From the NCBI GenBank assembly GCA_903820735.1, contig CAIJIZ010000674.1, positions 1-32,081 of the forward strand: a stretch of 32,081 bases of DNA, in the 5' to 3' direction. Positions 18,909 through 27,959 of this stretch are shown piece after piece (position 1 is the first letter of the stretch; each line of letters begins with the position of its first letter). A program made the position numbers and the translations under genes. This DNA is from an uncultured Pirellula sp. (GTDB lineage Bacteria > Planctomycetota > Planctomycetia > Pirellulales > Pirellulaceae). A model generated the notes under the pieces. That model did no database searches. It worked only from the letters and a program-made list of their open reading frames with translations, and was not told the origin of the DNA.

Positions 18909-20174
18909 TTATCCACGGAATTCGGTAACCGAAAAGCGAATCGCACCAGGAATTAGCGAGTTACCGAGCGGCAAAGGGGATCCAAGAATAGCATCTGCAA
19001 GCCCAGGGCCGTAGCAGTGACGATATCCAAGGTAGCTTGACGTAAGCCTCGCGTTGATTTCCAACGGATACCATGCGTCGGAAGAAGTTCTCACGAAATC
19101 GATCCCGATCCATCCATTTCCCTCACCTGGGATCGCTTGCAGCAGCTCCGTCGCGAAACGCTGAAGTCGGTCACTGGACAGATCAAGCGGGCCAACACCT
19201 CCAACGTAAGATCCGTCCCGTCCGAATTGCTGATCCATTGCACCAAGCAGACGTATCGGTCGCCCCTCAGCAGCGAGGATCGCAAGACTCGATGCTTGAC
19301 CGCAGATCCAAGGCTGAACGATGAACGCTTCACGTGTTGAATTACCCCCTTGCAACAGAGCCTCGCTAGAATCCCATCCTGCAAGTTCTGCGTTCCACGG
19401 ATGCAGGCTCTCGATGTGTGCTGCTAAATCGTCCGCATGAGGGAACCGAAGCATATCGACTCCGCCCGCGCCTAACCGCCGCTTGATCACCCATCCGTCT
19501 GTCGGAGTATCTGATGAACCGGAATGAATCTGCCCAAGTTGAAACGCTTGATACCAGTGTGTTGCTAACCAAGTCGGAATCGTCAGCAACGAACTACTTG
19601 CCCAAGCTTGGGCTGTTTCCCACTTATCCGTAGCGCAGTCGAGAAATCTCTGATCCGGAGCAATCACATTCACGCCGAAGGAACGTAAGCGATCAACTAA
19701 GCGACTCAACACTCGATCGATTTCAGGAGCGATTAGGATCACCGCATCGCAATCCTCGGACTCGGCTCGCCATCGATCGGCAATTCGATCCAGTGGTTGA
19801 ATGTCGCTCTGAAGATCGCTTCCTGTGGGCAATGGCCCGCAATTGAACAAACGGTGCGACTTTATGTCGATCTGCCGGCGTGATAACTCACCCGCGATCG
19901 TGAGCTCAATCGATGTAGTGACTCGATGACCACTTCTTGCTAAATCATTGCACAAGGCTACCAGCATCGCAGCACCTTCCTCCAGAAGGGCCATACCAGC
20001 GCAATTGGTTCCATCCAATTGAAGCAAACCGCTCGAGCAAACGAATTCAAAAATAGCAATCTTCAATCGCGACTCATGTTTCGCAGAAGGAACAACTCGA
20101 AGCGGAATAGGAGGAGGCGGACGAGGAGGAAGCGGACGAGAACGCAGAGTAGGGAGTTTAGGGGGATAAGGCAA
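18909..20174 (-). CDS. ATP-grasp domain protein (COG1821/MfnD-like)
   Basis: IAIFEFVCSSGLLQ...LLEEGAAMLVALCNDLARSGHRVTT; GWVIKRRLGAGG; GNGWIGIDFVRTSSDAWYPLEINARLTSSYLGY. The N-terminus is uncertain (TTG at 20174, with another TTG at 20066). Confidence 0.8.
   Translation of the reverse strand: MPYPPKLPTLRSRPLPPRPPPPIPLRVVPSAKHESRLKIAIFEFVCSSGLLQLDGTNCAGMALLEEGAAMLVALCNDLARSGHRVTTSIELTIAGELSRRQIDIKSHRLFNCGPLPTGSDLQSDIQPLDRIADRWRAESEDCDAVILIAPEIDRVLSRLVDRLRSFGVNVIAPDQRFLDCATDKWETAQAWASSSLLTIPTWLATHWYQAFQLGQIHSGSSDTPTDGWVIKRRLGAGGVDMLRFPHADDLAAHIESLHPWNAELAGWDSSEALLQGGNSTREAFIVQPWICGQASSLAILAAEGRPIRLLGAMDQQFGRDGSYVGGVGPLDLSSDRLQRFATELLQAIPGEGNGWIGIDFVRTSSDAWYPLEINARLTSSYLGYRHCYGPGLADAILGSPLPLGNSLIPGAIRFSVTEFRG
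20113..20142. repeat. 15-bp tandem repeat in the 5' region of the ATP-grasp ORF
   Basis: ggaggcggacgagga / ggaagcggacgagaa (13/15), encoding a Pro/Arg-rich stretch. Confidence 0.75.
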
Positions 20175-20292
20175 TCCATCTTGAACTTAGACCAAGAGAT
20201 TTGCTAGAACGAACTGGTCGACAATGTTCTCCGACGTCGGATTGGGGTGTCTACGGCATTATTGGTACTTTGATAGCATTACTTTTCACTCT

Positions 20293-21495
20293 ATGAATTC
20301 GACGCCGAAGCCGAGAATCCTGTGGATTTTGAACCATACCACCCTGATGGAGTGGGAGGTTCCAATGCTTATGGAGCTTGGGTTTGAGGTTTACGTCCCT
20401 AAGCATTTGCCGAGTGGTCCAAATAGCAGAACTGCATCGGTCACGACCAAGTACGACAGCACTCTGAGTATCCCGGCAGAGGATCTGGAATACCTGAACA
20501 CACTGAACTTCTACGAAGACCCGATTTCCAAGAAAACCGCCGAGGTTCTCAACCGTCACTTCAGCAATTGCATATGTGCGTACATTTTCCCAGGACTGTA
20601 TTACATGCTGCAGTCCTTCACCGGTCGCATTTTCATGCGAGCTTTCGGACATGCGGGAACGATCGACTACGAAACTGCCACTGACACCGTCCCTGCTTCG
20701 TCGCTTCGCGATGGATATTCGAAACCTTTGCATCGGCTTCAAAAAAAATTGCTTGGGTTCAACAACCGCCTTGTGCGTTTTGCTGGTATCCACAGCAAAA
20801 ACTCGATCATGCGTGAAATGCTGCTTGCTAAAGATCGCGTGTTTCTAGCCGCAGCCTACCGTGAAATCATCGAAAACGAGAAGCCCTTTCTCAAGAGTCG
20901 GTCGCTTTACATGCCATTGGCATTACCTGAGTCGATCACGAATCGCGCCGGGTCTTGGAAGGGTGGAGACCCTCGAGTCTTCTTCGTTTGCCCGAACATC
21001 GACCAAATCGATTACTACCGCCGCATTTATCAACGATTCGTCGAGGAACTCGGGAGCTTTCCTTACTGCATCGGCGGTCGGCAAGATCTTGGGCAACCAG
21101 CCGCTGAACCGGAAACAAAGGATCCGAACATCCTCGGTTATATAGATCGAGCCCGCTATAACGAACTGATCAATACCTGTTCGTGCATGTTTTATCACTC
21201 CCAAGAAGAACGGCACCTTCACTACCATCCCCTCGAAGCCATTGTCAGCGGAATGCCATTGGTGTTCATGTCAGGCGGGCTCTTGGAAAAGTGTGGTGGC
21301 TCAGACCAACCAGGTCTTTGCCGAACCTACGACGAAGCTCGTGAAAAAATCAACCGGCTGCAATCTGATGATCAAGCCTTCAGGCAATCGATCCAGAAGT
21401 CACAAACGAAAATTTTAGAATCGTTCGAGTCCGAATTCTGTACCGAAGAATGGAAGAAAAACTTTCTTCCGCACACTATCAGGAAGTTACCATGA
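20293..21495 (+). CDS. GT-B-fold glycosyltransferase-like protein
   Basis: MNSTPKPRILWILNHTTLMEWEVPMLMELGFEVYVP; C-terminal ILGYIDRARYNELINTCSCMFYHSQEERHLHYHPLEAIVSGMPLVFMSGG. ATG at 20293 preferred over 20224. Confidence 0.65.
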   Translation: MNSTPKPRILWILNHTTLMEWEVPMLMELGFEVYVPKHLPSGPNSRTASVTTKYDSTLSIPAEDLEYLNTLNFYEDPISKKTAEVLNRHFSNCICAYIFPGLYYMLQSFTGRIFMRAFGHAGTIDYETATDTVPASSLRDGYSKPLHRLQKKLLGFNNRLVRFAGIHSKNSIMREMLLAKDRVFLAAAYREIIENEKPFLKSRSLYMPLALPESITNRAGSWKGGDPRVFFVCPNIDQIDYYRRIYQRFVEELGSFPYCIGGRQDLGQPAAEPETKDPNILGYIDRARYNELINTCSCMFYHSQEERHLHYHPLEAIVSGMPLVFMSGGLLEKCGGSDQPGLCRTYDEAREKINRLQSDDQAFRQSIQKSQTKILESFESEFCTEEWKKNFLPHTIRKLP

Positions 21496-22757
21496 AGATA
21501 CTCCTTTGGCATCCGACATACGTTTTGGGTGGAGGCTATCTCCTGCTGACAAAACTCATCGAAGAACTCGGCAAACATCCTGGTGTTACCCGAGTAACGG
21601 CCGCCATTCATCGCGATTACCAAGAGTTGATTACAAAAGATCGCTTTTCCTCAAAAGTCAACTTGGCTTTTGTTTACACCGGCCAACCCATCGACGATGT
21701 GATGAGTTCTGACGATATCCTCTACATGCTCTGGCCGCACGGAGTGGCTATCCCACAAGTCCGAATTCCAACGGTTTGCGTTTTCCAAGACACCATCCTG
21801 CTCGACGCTTTCGGCGCCCACACCACAGATGCTTTCCTTGGTAGTATGCAACAAGCGGTCAAAGATACCGTATCGCGATATTCAAGAGTTATCGTGACTT
21901 CGCAATACACTAAAAATCGCTTTACGGAAATTGCGGGACCGGTCGCTGCCCATAAAGTCGACGTGCTACCTCATATTGCAAGCGATCCGAACGCGAAAAT
22001 CCTACAACTGTCGACCGCCGCAACTTCATCCAATCCATCGAGCAATTTCGATCACACTCGATCAACGAACCAACCGTTCCTGCTCTACCCAGCAAACGTA
22101 TCCGAGCATAAGAACCACTTAGCACTGATGATTGCCTTGAGCAAACGCAAACGCAAGGATGTTTCGCTCACCTTGTGCGGTTACGGAAGCGAATTGGTGG
22201 GAGCAACTCAATTAACGCCAAATCCTTATCTGAATCGCCTGAACAAGACCATTTCAGACCGCGGACTCAAACAAGACTTGGACTATCGAGCTCTTGGATA
22301 TGTAGATGACGCATCATCTGAGGAACTGATGGATCAAGCTATGGGCTTGATCATGCCAACAAGGGCCGAAGGAATGGGATTGCCAATCCACGAAGCACTC
22401 GAGCGAGGGCTACCGGTTATCGCATCGGACTTGCCCGTCCTCCGGGAGCATTTCGGCAGCCGATCGGACGCAATCCTCTGGGTAGACCCCGAATGCCCGA
22501 CGGAAATCGCAGCAGCTTGGGATGAACTGTGCAATCGACACGCAGAACTCTCTCGCACCGCTGAAGCGAACCGAAGTTGCGGTGTGACTTGGAGCGATCT
22601 TGCTGACAAGACTTTCCAAATCCTGCAACAAGAAGTTCACCGCGCACCGAGAACCATCCGTATCCCCGGCTTCGGCTCCGCTGGACGAGAGCCGCGGAGT
22701 CGCTGGTTCAAAGGGGTCGAACGCTCGATCAAGAGACTCTGGCGCCGAGCCGGTTAA
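21492..22757 (+). CDS. Glycosyltransferase family 4-like protein
   Basis: MKILLWHPTYVLGGGYLLLTKLIEEL; LYPANVSEHKNHLALMIAL; GLIMPTRAEGMGLPIHEALERGLPVIASDLPVLREH. Overlaps the upstream CDS by ATGA. Confidence 0.9.
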   Translation: MKILLWHPTYVLGGGYLLLTKLIEELGKHPGVTRVTAAIHRDYQELITKDRFSSKVNLAFVYTGQPIDDVMSSDDILYMLWPHGVAIPQVRIPTVCVFQDTILLDAFGAHTTDAFLGSMQQAVKDTVSRYSRVIVTSQYTKNRFTEIAGPVAAHKVDVLPHIASDPNAKILQLSTAATSSNPSSNFDHTRSTNQPFLLYPANVSEHKNHLALMIALSKRKRKDVSLTLCGYGSELVGATQLTPNPYLNRLNKTISDRGLKQDLDYRALGYVDDASSEELMDQAMGLIMPTRAEGMGLPIHEALERGLPVIASDLPVLREHFGSRSDAILWVDPECPTEIAAAWDELCNRHAELSRTAEANRSCGVTWSDLADKTFQILQQEVHRAPRTIRIPGFGSAGREPRSRWFKGVERSIKRLWRRAG

Positions 22758-22851
22758 TTCGGCTCAGCACCTGCGCTCGCTCTTGCACTAGCAACGAAGA
22801 CCTTCGCAAAACACGGATACGTGAATCGCAAGCCTGGGATACTTGAGCACC

Positions 22852-23385
22852 CTATGCACAGCGTTCCATCGGCTCAGAGATGATCATCGCTGAACTGCTG
22901 GCAACTGGCGTCAAACCCGGTTCGCTTGAACCGCTCGCTACGATCTCCAAAAGCTCACTGACATGCAATTCGCTTTCCGAGGACAAATGCTGCGAAGAGG
23001 GTGAATTCGAAGATTCGCCGGTTTTCGTACCTGCAGCGTGCGTACCTACAGCGTGCGTACCGCCACTGAGTAACGCTTTGGCAAAATCCCGAAGCGACTG
23101 ACGAGCCATCACTCGCTCTGCGACCGTTGCTTCCCCAACACTCGCCGTTCCGGACTTGACCCCTCCGCGATCTTTCTTCGCCTTGACTCCCCCTACCCGC
23201 TTGGACTTCGTCCCTCTAGGCTCCGAATCAATCTCTACTTCAAGCAACTCCTCACGCATCACCAGCATGTCCGAAGGTGCTTCGATTCCGATCACTACCC
23301 TGCCAGGCAAAACCCTGCTGACGGTAATCGTGATGTTCTCGCCAATAACAATCTTTTCACCTGCATAACGACTTAATACTAGCAT
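22852..23385 (-). CDS. csrA: Carbon storage regulator CsrA with long C-terminal extension
   Basis: MLVLSRYAGEKIVIGENITITVSRVLPGRVVIGIEAPSDMLVMREELLEVEID is a full CsrA core. AAGGAGG lies 9 nt upstream of ATG 23385. The ORF track extends this frame to 23862. Confidence 0.92.
   Translation of the reverse strand: MLVLSRYAGEKIVIGENITITVSRVLPGRVVIGIEAPSDMLVMREELLEVEIDSEPRGTKSKRVGGVKAKKDRGGVKSGTASVGEATVAERVMARQSLRDFAKALLSGGTHAVGTHAAGTKTGESSNSPSSQHLSSESELHVSELLEIVASGSSEPGLTPVASSSAMIISEPMERCA
23026..23060. repeat. 15-bp tandem repeat inside the csrA tail
   Basis: cgtacctgcagcgtg / cgtacctacagcgtg / cgtac (14/15), encoding GTHAVGTHAAGT. Confidence 0.9.
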
Positions 23386-23906
23386 CTCTAATTCCTCCTT
23401 GATGGCCCGCGACGTCTTTCGAACACCACAGGCTACAGTGCATGAAACGGGTTTCGAAATCCAAGAACCCAGCCGTCGTGCCGAGGTCACCCCCCGACAC
23501 ATCTTGGATGCAACAAAAGCAACTCCAGTTCCAAGAACCAGTTTTGCACGGGAATTTGCTGCCCTTTTTCTGGATTCATTCAAGTCCCCATCGTTTCCCG
23601 CAAAAGTTTTGGCTTTACGTGTCGCGATGGATCCCCTCGGAGCCGAGTGCTCACCGACGATTTGCTCCAGGGAGAGCTGGTCATTGAAAGTTTCAGCAGA
23701 ACCATTGTAAAAAAGTCCATTTGCTGAATTCTCGCTACCATCTCTCCAGGCTGGCTGTTTCCAGGCTCGGTGATAACCTTCTCGCTGAGGTTGTGTACAA
23801 TGTGCATTCTCCTTGTGACACCTTTGGTCACTGACTCCCCCCCGCAGGGGAGAAAAAGGCAATTTTTTTCGGATGACTTCGCACTCGCAGTAAAGATTAC
23901 TTCACG

Positions 23907-24863
23907 ATGACTTCGTTATTGCTGAACCGGATTGTTCGTTACACGCTGTTGCTCTTCGGTTTTTCATTGGCCGGGATGCTCCAACTCAACGATGCTCGAA
24001 GCGATGAACCCATCGCTCGCAAACGGATCGTCCTGATCGCCGGACGACCATCGCACCCACCTCGCATGCACGAATTCAACGCCGGGGTACAACTGCTCGC
24101 CGGCTGTTTAAAAGAAAGCGGTTTGCCAATCGAAGTCGATTTCGTTTTGAACGGTTGGCCAAAAGACGAGTCGATCCTAGAGAAAGCCGATGCAATCGTC
24201 TTCTATATGGATGGAGGTGGCGGTCACGAAGCCGTTCAGGAGTCGGGACGCCGCTTGCAAATGATCGACCGCTTGGCAGCCAAAGGAGTCGGCATCGGTT
24301 GTATGCACTACGCCGTTGAAATCGTACCTGACCAAGCCGGCAAGGAATTCAAAAAATGGATCGGCGGACACTACGAGCATATGTTCTCCTGTAACCCAAT
24401 CTGGTCCCCGGAATTTAATCAGCTTCCCGAACACCCAATCACTCGAGGTGTAGAGTCCTTTAGCGCAAAAGACGAATGGTATTTCAACATGCGTTTCGTC
24501 AACGATCTTCCTGGAGCAGCCTCAGCAAAAACTCCCCAAGGTCTCTTCGTTCCGATCCTTGTCGCCGGCCCCTCCGATGCAGTACGCAACGGCCCCTATG
24601 TCTACCCACCAGGCCCCTATCCGCACATCCAAGAAAACAAAGGTCGCGCCGAAGCAATGCTCTGGTCGATCGAACGACCTGATGGCGGACGCGGTTTCGG
24701 GTTCACCGGCGGTCACTTCCACGACAACTGGGGAAATGATTCTTTTCGTAAACTAATTCTCAACGCTTGTCTTTGGTTGGCAAAAGCAGAAGTTCCAACT
24801 CAAGGGGTCGCTTCCAGCATCTCCCCAGATCAACTCAACGCAAACCTTGATCCGAAAAAGTAA
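23907..24863 (+). CDS. ThuA-like domain protein, secreted
   Basis: RIVLIAGRPSHPPRMHEFNAGVQLLAGCL; IVFYMDGGGGHEAVQ; MHYAVEIVPDQAGKEFKKWIGGHYEHM; GRGFGFTGGHFHDNW. Confidence 0.92.
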   Translation: MTSLLLNRIVRYTLLLFGFSLAGMLQLNDARSDEPIARKRIVLIAGRPSHPPRMHEFNAGVQLLAGCLKESGLPIEVDFVLNGWPKDESILEKADAIVFYMDGGGGHEAVQESGRRLQMIDRLAAKGVGIGCMHYAVEIVPDQAGKEFKKWIGGHYEHMFSCNPIWSPEFNQLPEHPITRGVESFSAKDEWYFNMRFVNDLPGAASAKTPQGLFVPILVAGPSDAVRNGPYVYPPGPYPHIQENKGRAEAMLWSIERPDGGRGFGFTGGHFHDNWGNDSFRKLILNACLWLAKAEVPTQGVASSISPDQLNANLDPKK

Positions 24864-24953
24864 TCAAGCACTCCTTACGCCCTACCTCGACCCCTATCTC
24901 TACCCCTCTTCCTCTCCCTCCCCTGACTTCCTCTCAGCATTGGCGCGATCGCA

Positions 24954-26408
24954 ATGAGCAACTTCTCCAACGATGGCAGTAAACCATCCGTCAATCCCTA
25001 TCAACCCCTACCCCATAACACCTCCACTTCTAAGTCGTCATCGGATTCGACTCAGGCCTCGAACCAATCGTATTTGAATTCGGCAATTCTCAAAGCCTAC
25101 CTTAGGCTCCTGCCTATCCTCTTCGTCTGTTACATCATCGCCTACATCGATCGCAACAATGTGGCGATCGCCAAACTGACGATGGAAGAGGACATGCCAA
25201 GTTTCGATGCATCGGTCTTCGGATTCGGGGGAGGTATTTTCTTCCTCGGATACTTCTTGCTCGAAATCCCTGGCTCACTGATCGTCGAACGATGGAGTGC
25301 AAGGAAATGGATCTGCCGCATTATGGTCACTTGGGGCTTCATGGCCGCTCTGACCGCGTTCGTGAAAACACCTACCCACTTCTACACCGTGCGGTTCTTG
25401 CTCGGGATGGCCGAGGCCGGATTTTTCCCCGGTGTGATCGTTTACTTAAGCCACTGGTTTCCGCAAAAGGAACGCGCGCGAGCGATCTCCTATTTCTTGA
25501 TCGCTTCTCCTATCGCCATGATCATCGGCCCCGCAGTTTCACAATTATTCATCGATTACGGTCGCACCATAGTCGATGCCAAAACCGGTGAGATAACCAA
25601 AATAATCCCCGATCTGCTTGGCTTGAAAGGCTGGCAATGGATTTACATCATCTGGGGTGTTCCCGCCGTTGTTTTCGGCCTCTATGTCCTTTTCGGGCTA
25701 ACGGACAGGCCTTCACAAGCCAAGTGGCTCACCGACGAAGAAAAAGGGGCTTTAGAAGGCGAACTAGCTCGAGAGAAAGCTATGCATAAGACTGGAGGTC
25801 ACATGACGCTTCTGCAAGCCTTATCCAGCCCTCGTGTCCTGCTCCTGTCCTTCGCTTACTTTGGAATCGTTACCGCAAATTACGGTATCGAACTCTTTCT
25901 GCCGAGCGTGATCAAAAATTGGTACCCTGAACTCGAACCCTCACGCATCGCCCTACTGGGTATGATCCCGTCGCTCTTGGTCATCCCTGGCCAACTCTTT
26001 ATCGGATGGTCCTCGGATAAGATGCAAGAACGCCGCTGGCACTCGGTGATTCCCGTTGTCATCGGCGCCTTGTTCTTAGTCCTCGTGACATTTACACAAG
26101 GATACTTATGGGCAACGATCTTCTGCTTTACGATCGCTGCCACAGGTATGAAATCCTATATGCCTGCCTTCTGGGCTTTGCCAAGCCTATTCCTGACTTC
26201 CACCGCCGCCGCAGGTAGCGTTGGGATGATCAACTCGATCGGAAACCTCGGTGGCTTCCTCGGCCCATATGTCATGGGGGCCGTGCAGAAAAACTTGAAT
26301 TCGTACACCTACGGCCTTCTGTTCCTCGCCTGCACTAGCACCCTGTCCGCCGCTCTTATCTGCTGCTTGCCACTCCGACGCCCCCTCCCGACGGACGTCG
26401 ATGACTAA
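24954..26408 (+). CDS. MFS transporter, anion:cation symporter (ACS)-like family
   Basis: Multiple TM helices; YIDRNNVAIAKLTMEEDM; GFGGGIFFLGYFLLEIPGSLIVERWSARKWI; MAEAGFFPGVIVYLSHWFPQKERARAIS. Confidence 0.93.
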   Translation: MSNFSNDGSKPSVNPYQPLPHNTSTSKSSSDSTQASNQSYLNSAILKAYLRLLPILFVCYIIAYIDRNNVAIAKLTMEEDMPSFDASVFGFGGGIFFLGYFLLEIPGSLIVERWSARKWICRIMVTWGFMAALTAFVKTPTHFYTVRFLLGMAEAGFFPGVIVYLSHWFPQKERARAISYFLIASPIAMIIGPAVSQLFIDYGRTIVDAKTGEITKIIPDLLGLKGWQWIYIIWGVPAVVFGLYVLFGLTDRPSQAKWLTDEEKGALEGELAREKAMHKTGGHMTLLQALSSPRVLLLSFAYFGIVTANYGIELFLPSVIKNWYPELEPSRIALLGMIPSLLVIPGQLFIGWSSDKMQERRWHSVIPVVIGALFLVLVTFTQGYLWATIFCFTIAATGMKSYMPAFWALPSLFLTSTAAAGSVGMINSIGNLGGFLGPYVMGAVQKNLNSYTYGLLFLACTSTLSAALICCLPLRRPLPTDVDD

Positions 26409-26429
26409 GCATCAACACCCTGCGGATAA

Positions 26430-27902
26430 TTAATCCCCGTGGTCGAGAACTCCGTGGTCGATAACTCCGTGGTCGAGAATCTGCGTGGTCGAGGTATCTA
26501 AAGGTAATCGAACTGTTACCAACGTGCCTCGACCAAGCTCACTGCTGATTTGGAAGCTTCCCTGCATCGATTGAACGATATTCAAAACGATGCTTAAACC
26601 TAATCCAGATCCCCGGGGAGTCTCCGCCGAATTCCTCCCAGAATTGCTTCGGAAAAACCGTTGGCCAATCCGCTTCTGATCCTCCTGCGAGATCCCTATC
26701 CCCGTGTCTTGCACCCTTAATACCGCTTCTTTTCCGTCCTTCTCAGCCCGCAACTCCACATCAATCGTCCCACCTTCACTTGTGTACTTGATGGCATTAT
26801 CTAAGACATTTTGAATGATGAATCGCAAGTGATCGGGATTGCCTTGCACCGCCGCGCTATCGATCTGACTCGAACGAAGCAATACCCCTTTCTCCTCTGC
26901 TAGTGCTTCAAAAAAATCGACCGCTTGCTGAACTTGGCGATCCCAAGCTACCTGCACGCGCATCGATTCCTTGCAGTCCGACTTGGTTTCTCCTAGCAGT
27001 AACAACTGATTGACGATCTTCTTCAAATAATTGCACTCGACCGTGACTTTCTCAAGCATCTGCACTGCCTTCGGATCCTTAGCTCGATCCGCGCAAACCT
27101 CGATATTGCTCATGATTGCCGCTAAGGGACCTCGAAGCTGATGAGCTGCGTTCGCAAGCCAATCTTCGTTGAGCTGAATGCTCTCTCGTGTACGCTGCAG
27201 TAGGCCATTGACGGTTATCGCTAACCGGTCGATGTCATCCCCGTTCAGCGATCGGGATATCCAACGGTCTTCATGGATCTGCACCGCATCAGTCTCCCTT
27301 GTCAGCTGCCTCAGCGGTAACAACAACCAACCAGTAATCAGCCATGCCAACGGCGGAACGACGACAAGCAACCAAACCACTACGGGCAGAATCCACTTAT
27401 CGAGCTCTCGCATGGCTGTCTTCGCAAGATCCATCGCACAACCGACTTGCATCGTGGCCCCCTTCCGAGAGACTTCCTTCTTCGTCTCGGCATCGACTAG
27501 CCTAAGCTCGATGGGCTGATGCACCACACGGAATTGTCCGATGGTCTGATGGGAATCATTTCCGATATTCAATTTGCCAAAGGGAGGCGGTGCAGTGATG
27601 GAACTCCACAATGCCTTGCCTTCCTGATCGATCACATGCACAAAAATACGATGCGTCGGATGAATCGCCAGTCGACGATTCCAACGCGATATCTGCGCTT
27701 CGGTAAACGGAAAACGTTCCTTGTGGAGGATCGTATAGAAGTCTCTCGAGTCGTCGGTCAACTCGATGTCGATATAGCGGTGCACCAAATATTGAAACGC
27801 AGATCGACTAGCCAAACCTATCAGCGCTGCCGATACCCAAGTCGATATGGTAAGGATCAAGGCTGTCTTGGTTTTTAGGGTAAGCGTACGCCATCGAAAC
27901 AT
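26430..27902 (-). CDS. Sensor histidine kinase, two-TM membrane-bound
   Basis: H-box WLANAAHQLRGPLAAI; N-box IQNVLDNAIKYTSEGG; G1/G2 VQDTGIGISQEDQKRIGQRFFRS and PRGSGLGLSIV. ATG at 27902 with AGGGGAAG upstream. Confidence 0.94.
   Translation of the reverse strand: MFRWRTLTLKTKTALILTISTWVSAALIGLASRSAFQYLVHRYIDIELTDDSRDFYTILHKERFPFTEAQISRWNRRLAIHPTHRIFVHVIDQEGKALWSSITAPPPFGKLNIGNDSHQTIGQFRVVHQPIELRLVDAETKKEVSRKGATMQVGCAMDLAKTAMRELDKWILPVVVWLLVVVPPLAWLITGWLLLPLRQLTRETDAVQIHEDRWISRSLNGDDIDRLAITVNGLLQRTRESIQLNEDWLANAAHQLRGPLAAIMSNIEVCADRAKDPKAVQMLEKVTVECNYLKKIVNQLLLLGETKSDCKESMRVQVAWDRQVQQAVDFFEALAEEKGVLLRSSQIDSAAVQGNPDHLRFIIQNVLDNAIKYTSEGGTIDVELRAEKDGKEAVLRVQDTGIGISQEDQKRIGQRFFRSNSGRNSAETPRGSGLGLSIVLNIVQSMQGSFQISSELGRGTLVTVRLPLDTSTTQILDHGVIDHGVLDHGD
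26437..26481. repeat. 15-bp tandem repeat (3 copies) at the 3' end of the histidine kinase gene
   Basis: ccgtggtcgagaact / ccgtggtcgataact / ccgtggtcgagaatc, encoding (I/L)LDHGV-type repeats up to the stop. Confidence 0.9.
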
Positions 27903-27959
27903 TTCGCTTCCCCTAAATTCCAAATCATACCCTCTACCTCAAGAATTCCGCGCACGCTC

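Noticed and set aside
18907-18911. TAATG overlap between ATP-grasp stop and DUF1553 start as proof of coupling
   Set aside because: An ATG at 18840/18837 with GAGGA upstream and a signal peptide directly following is the more likely start.
23386-23862. N-terminal extension of CsrA by 159 codons (336-aa ORF in the track)
   Set aside because: The CsrA core starts exactly at MLVLSRY with AAGGAGG correctly placed before it; the upstream residues resemble no protein domain.
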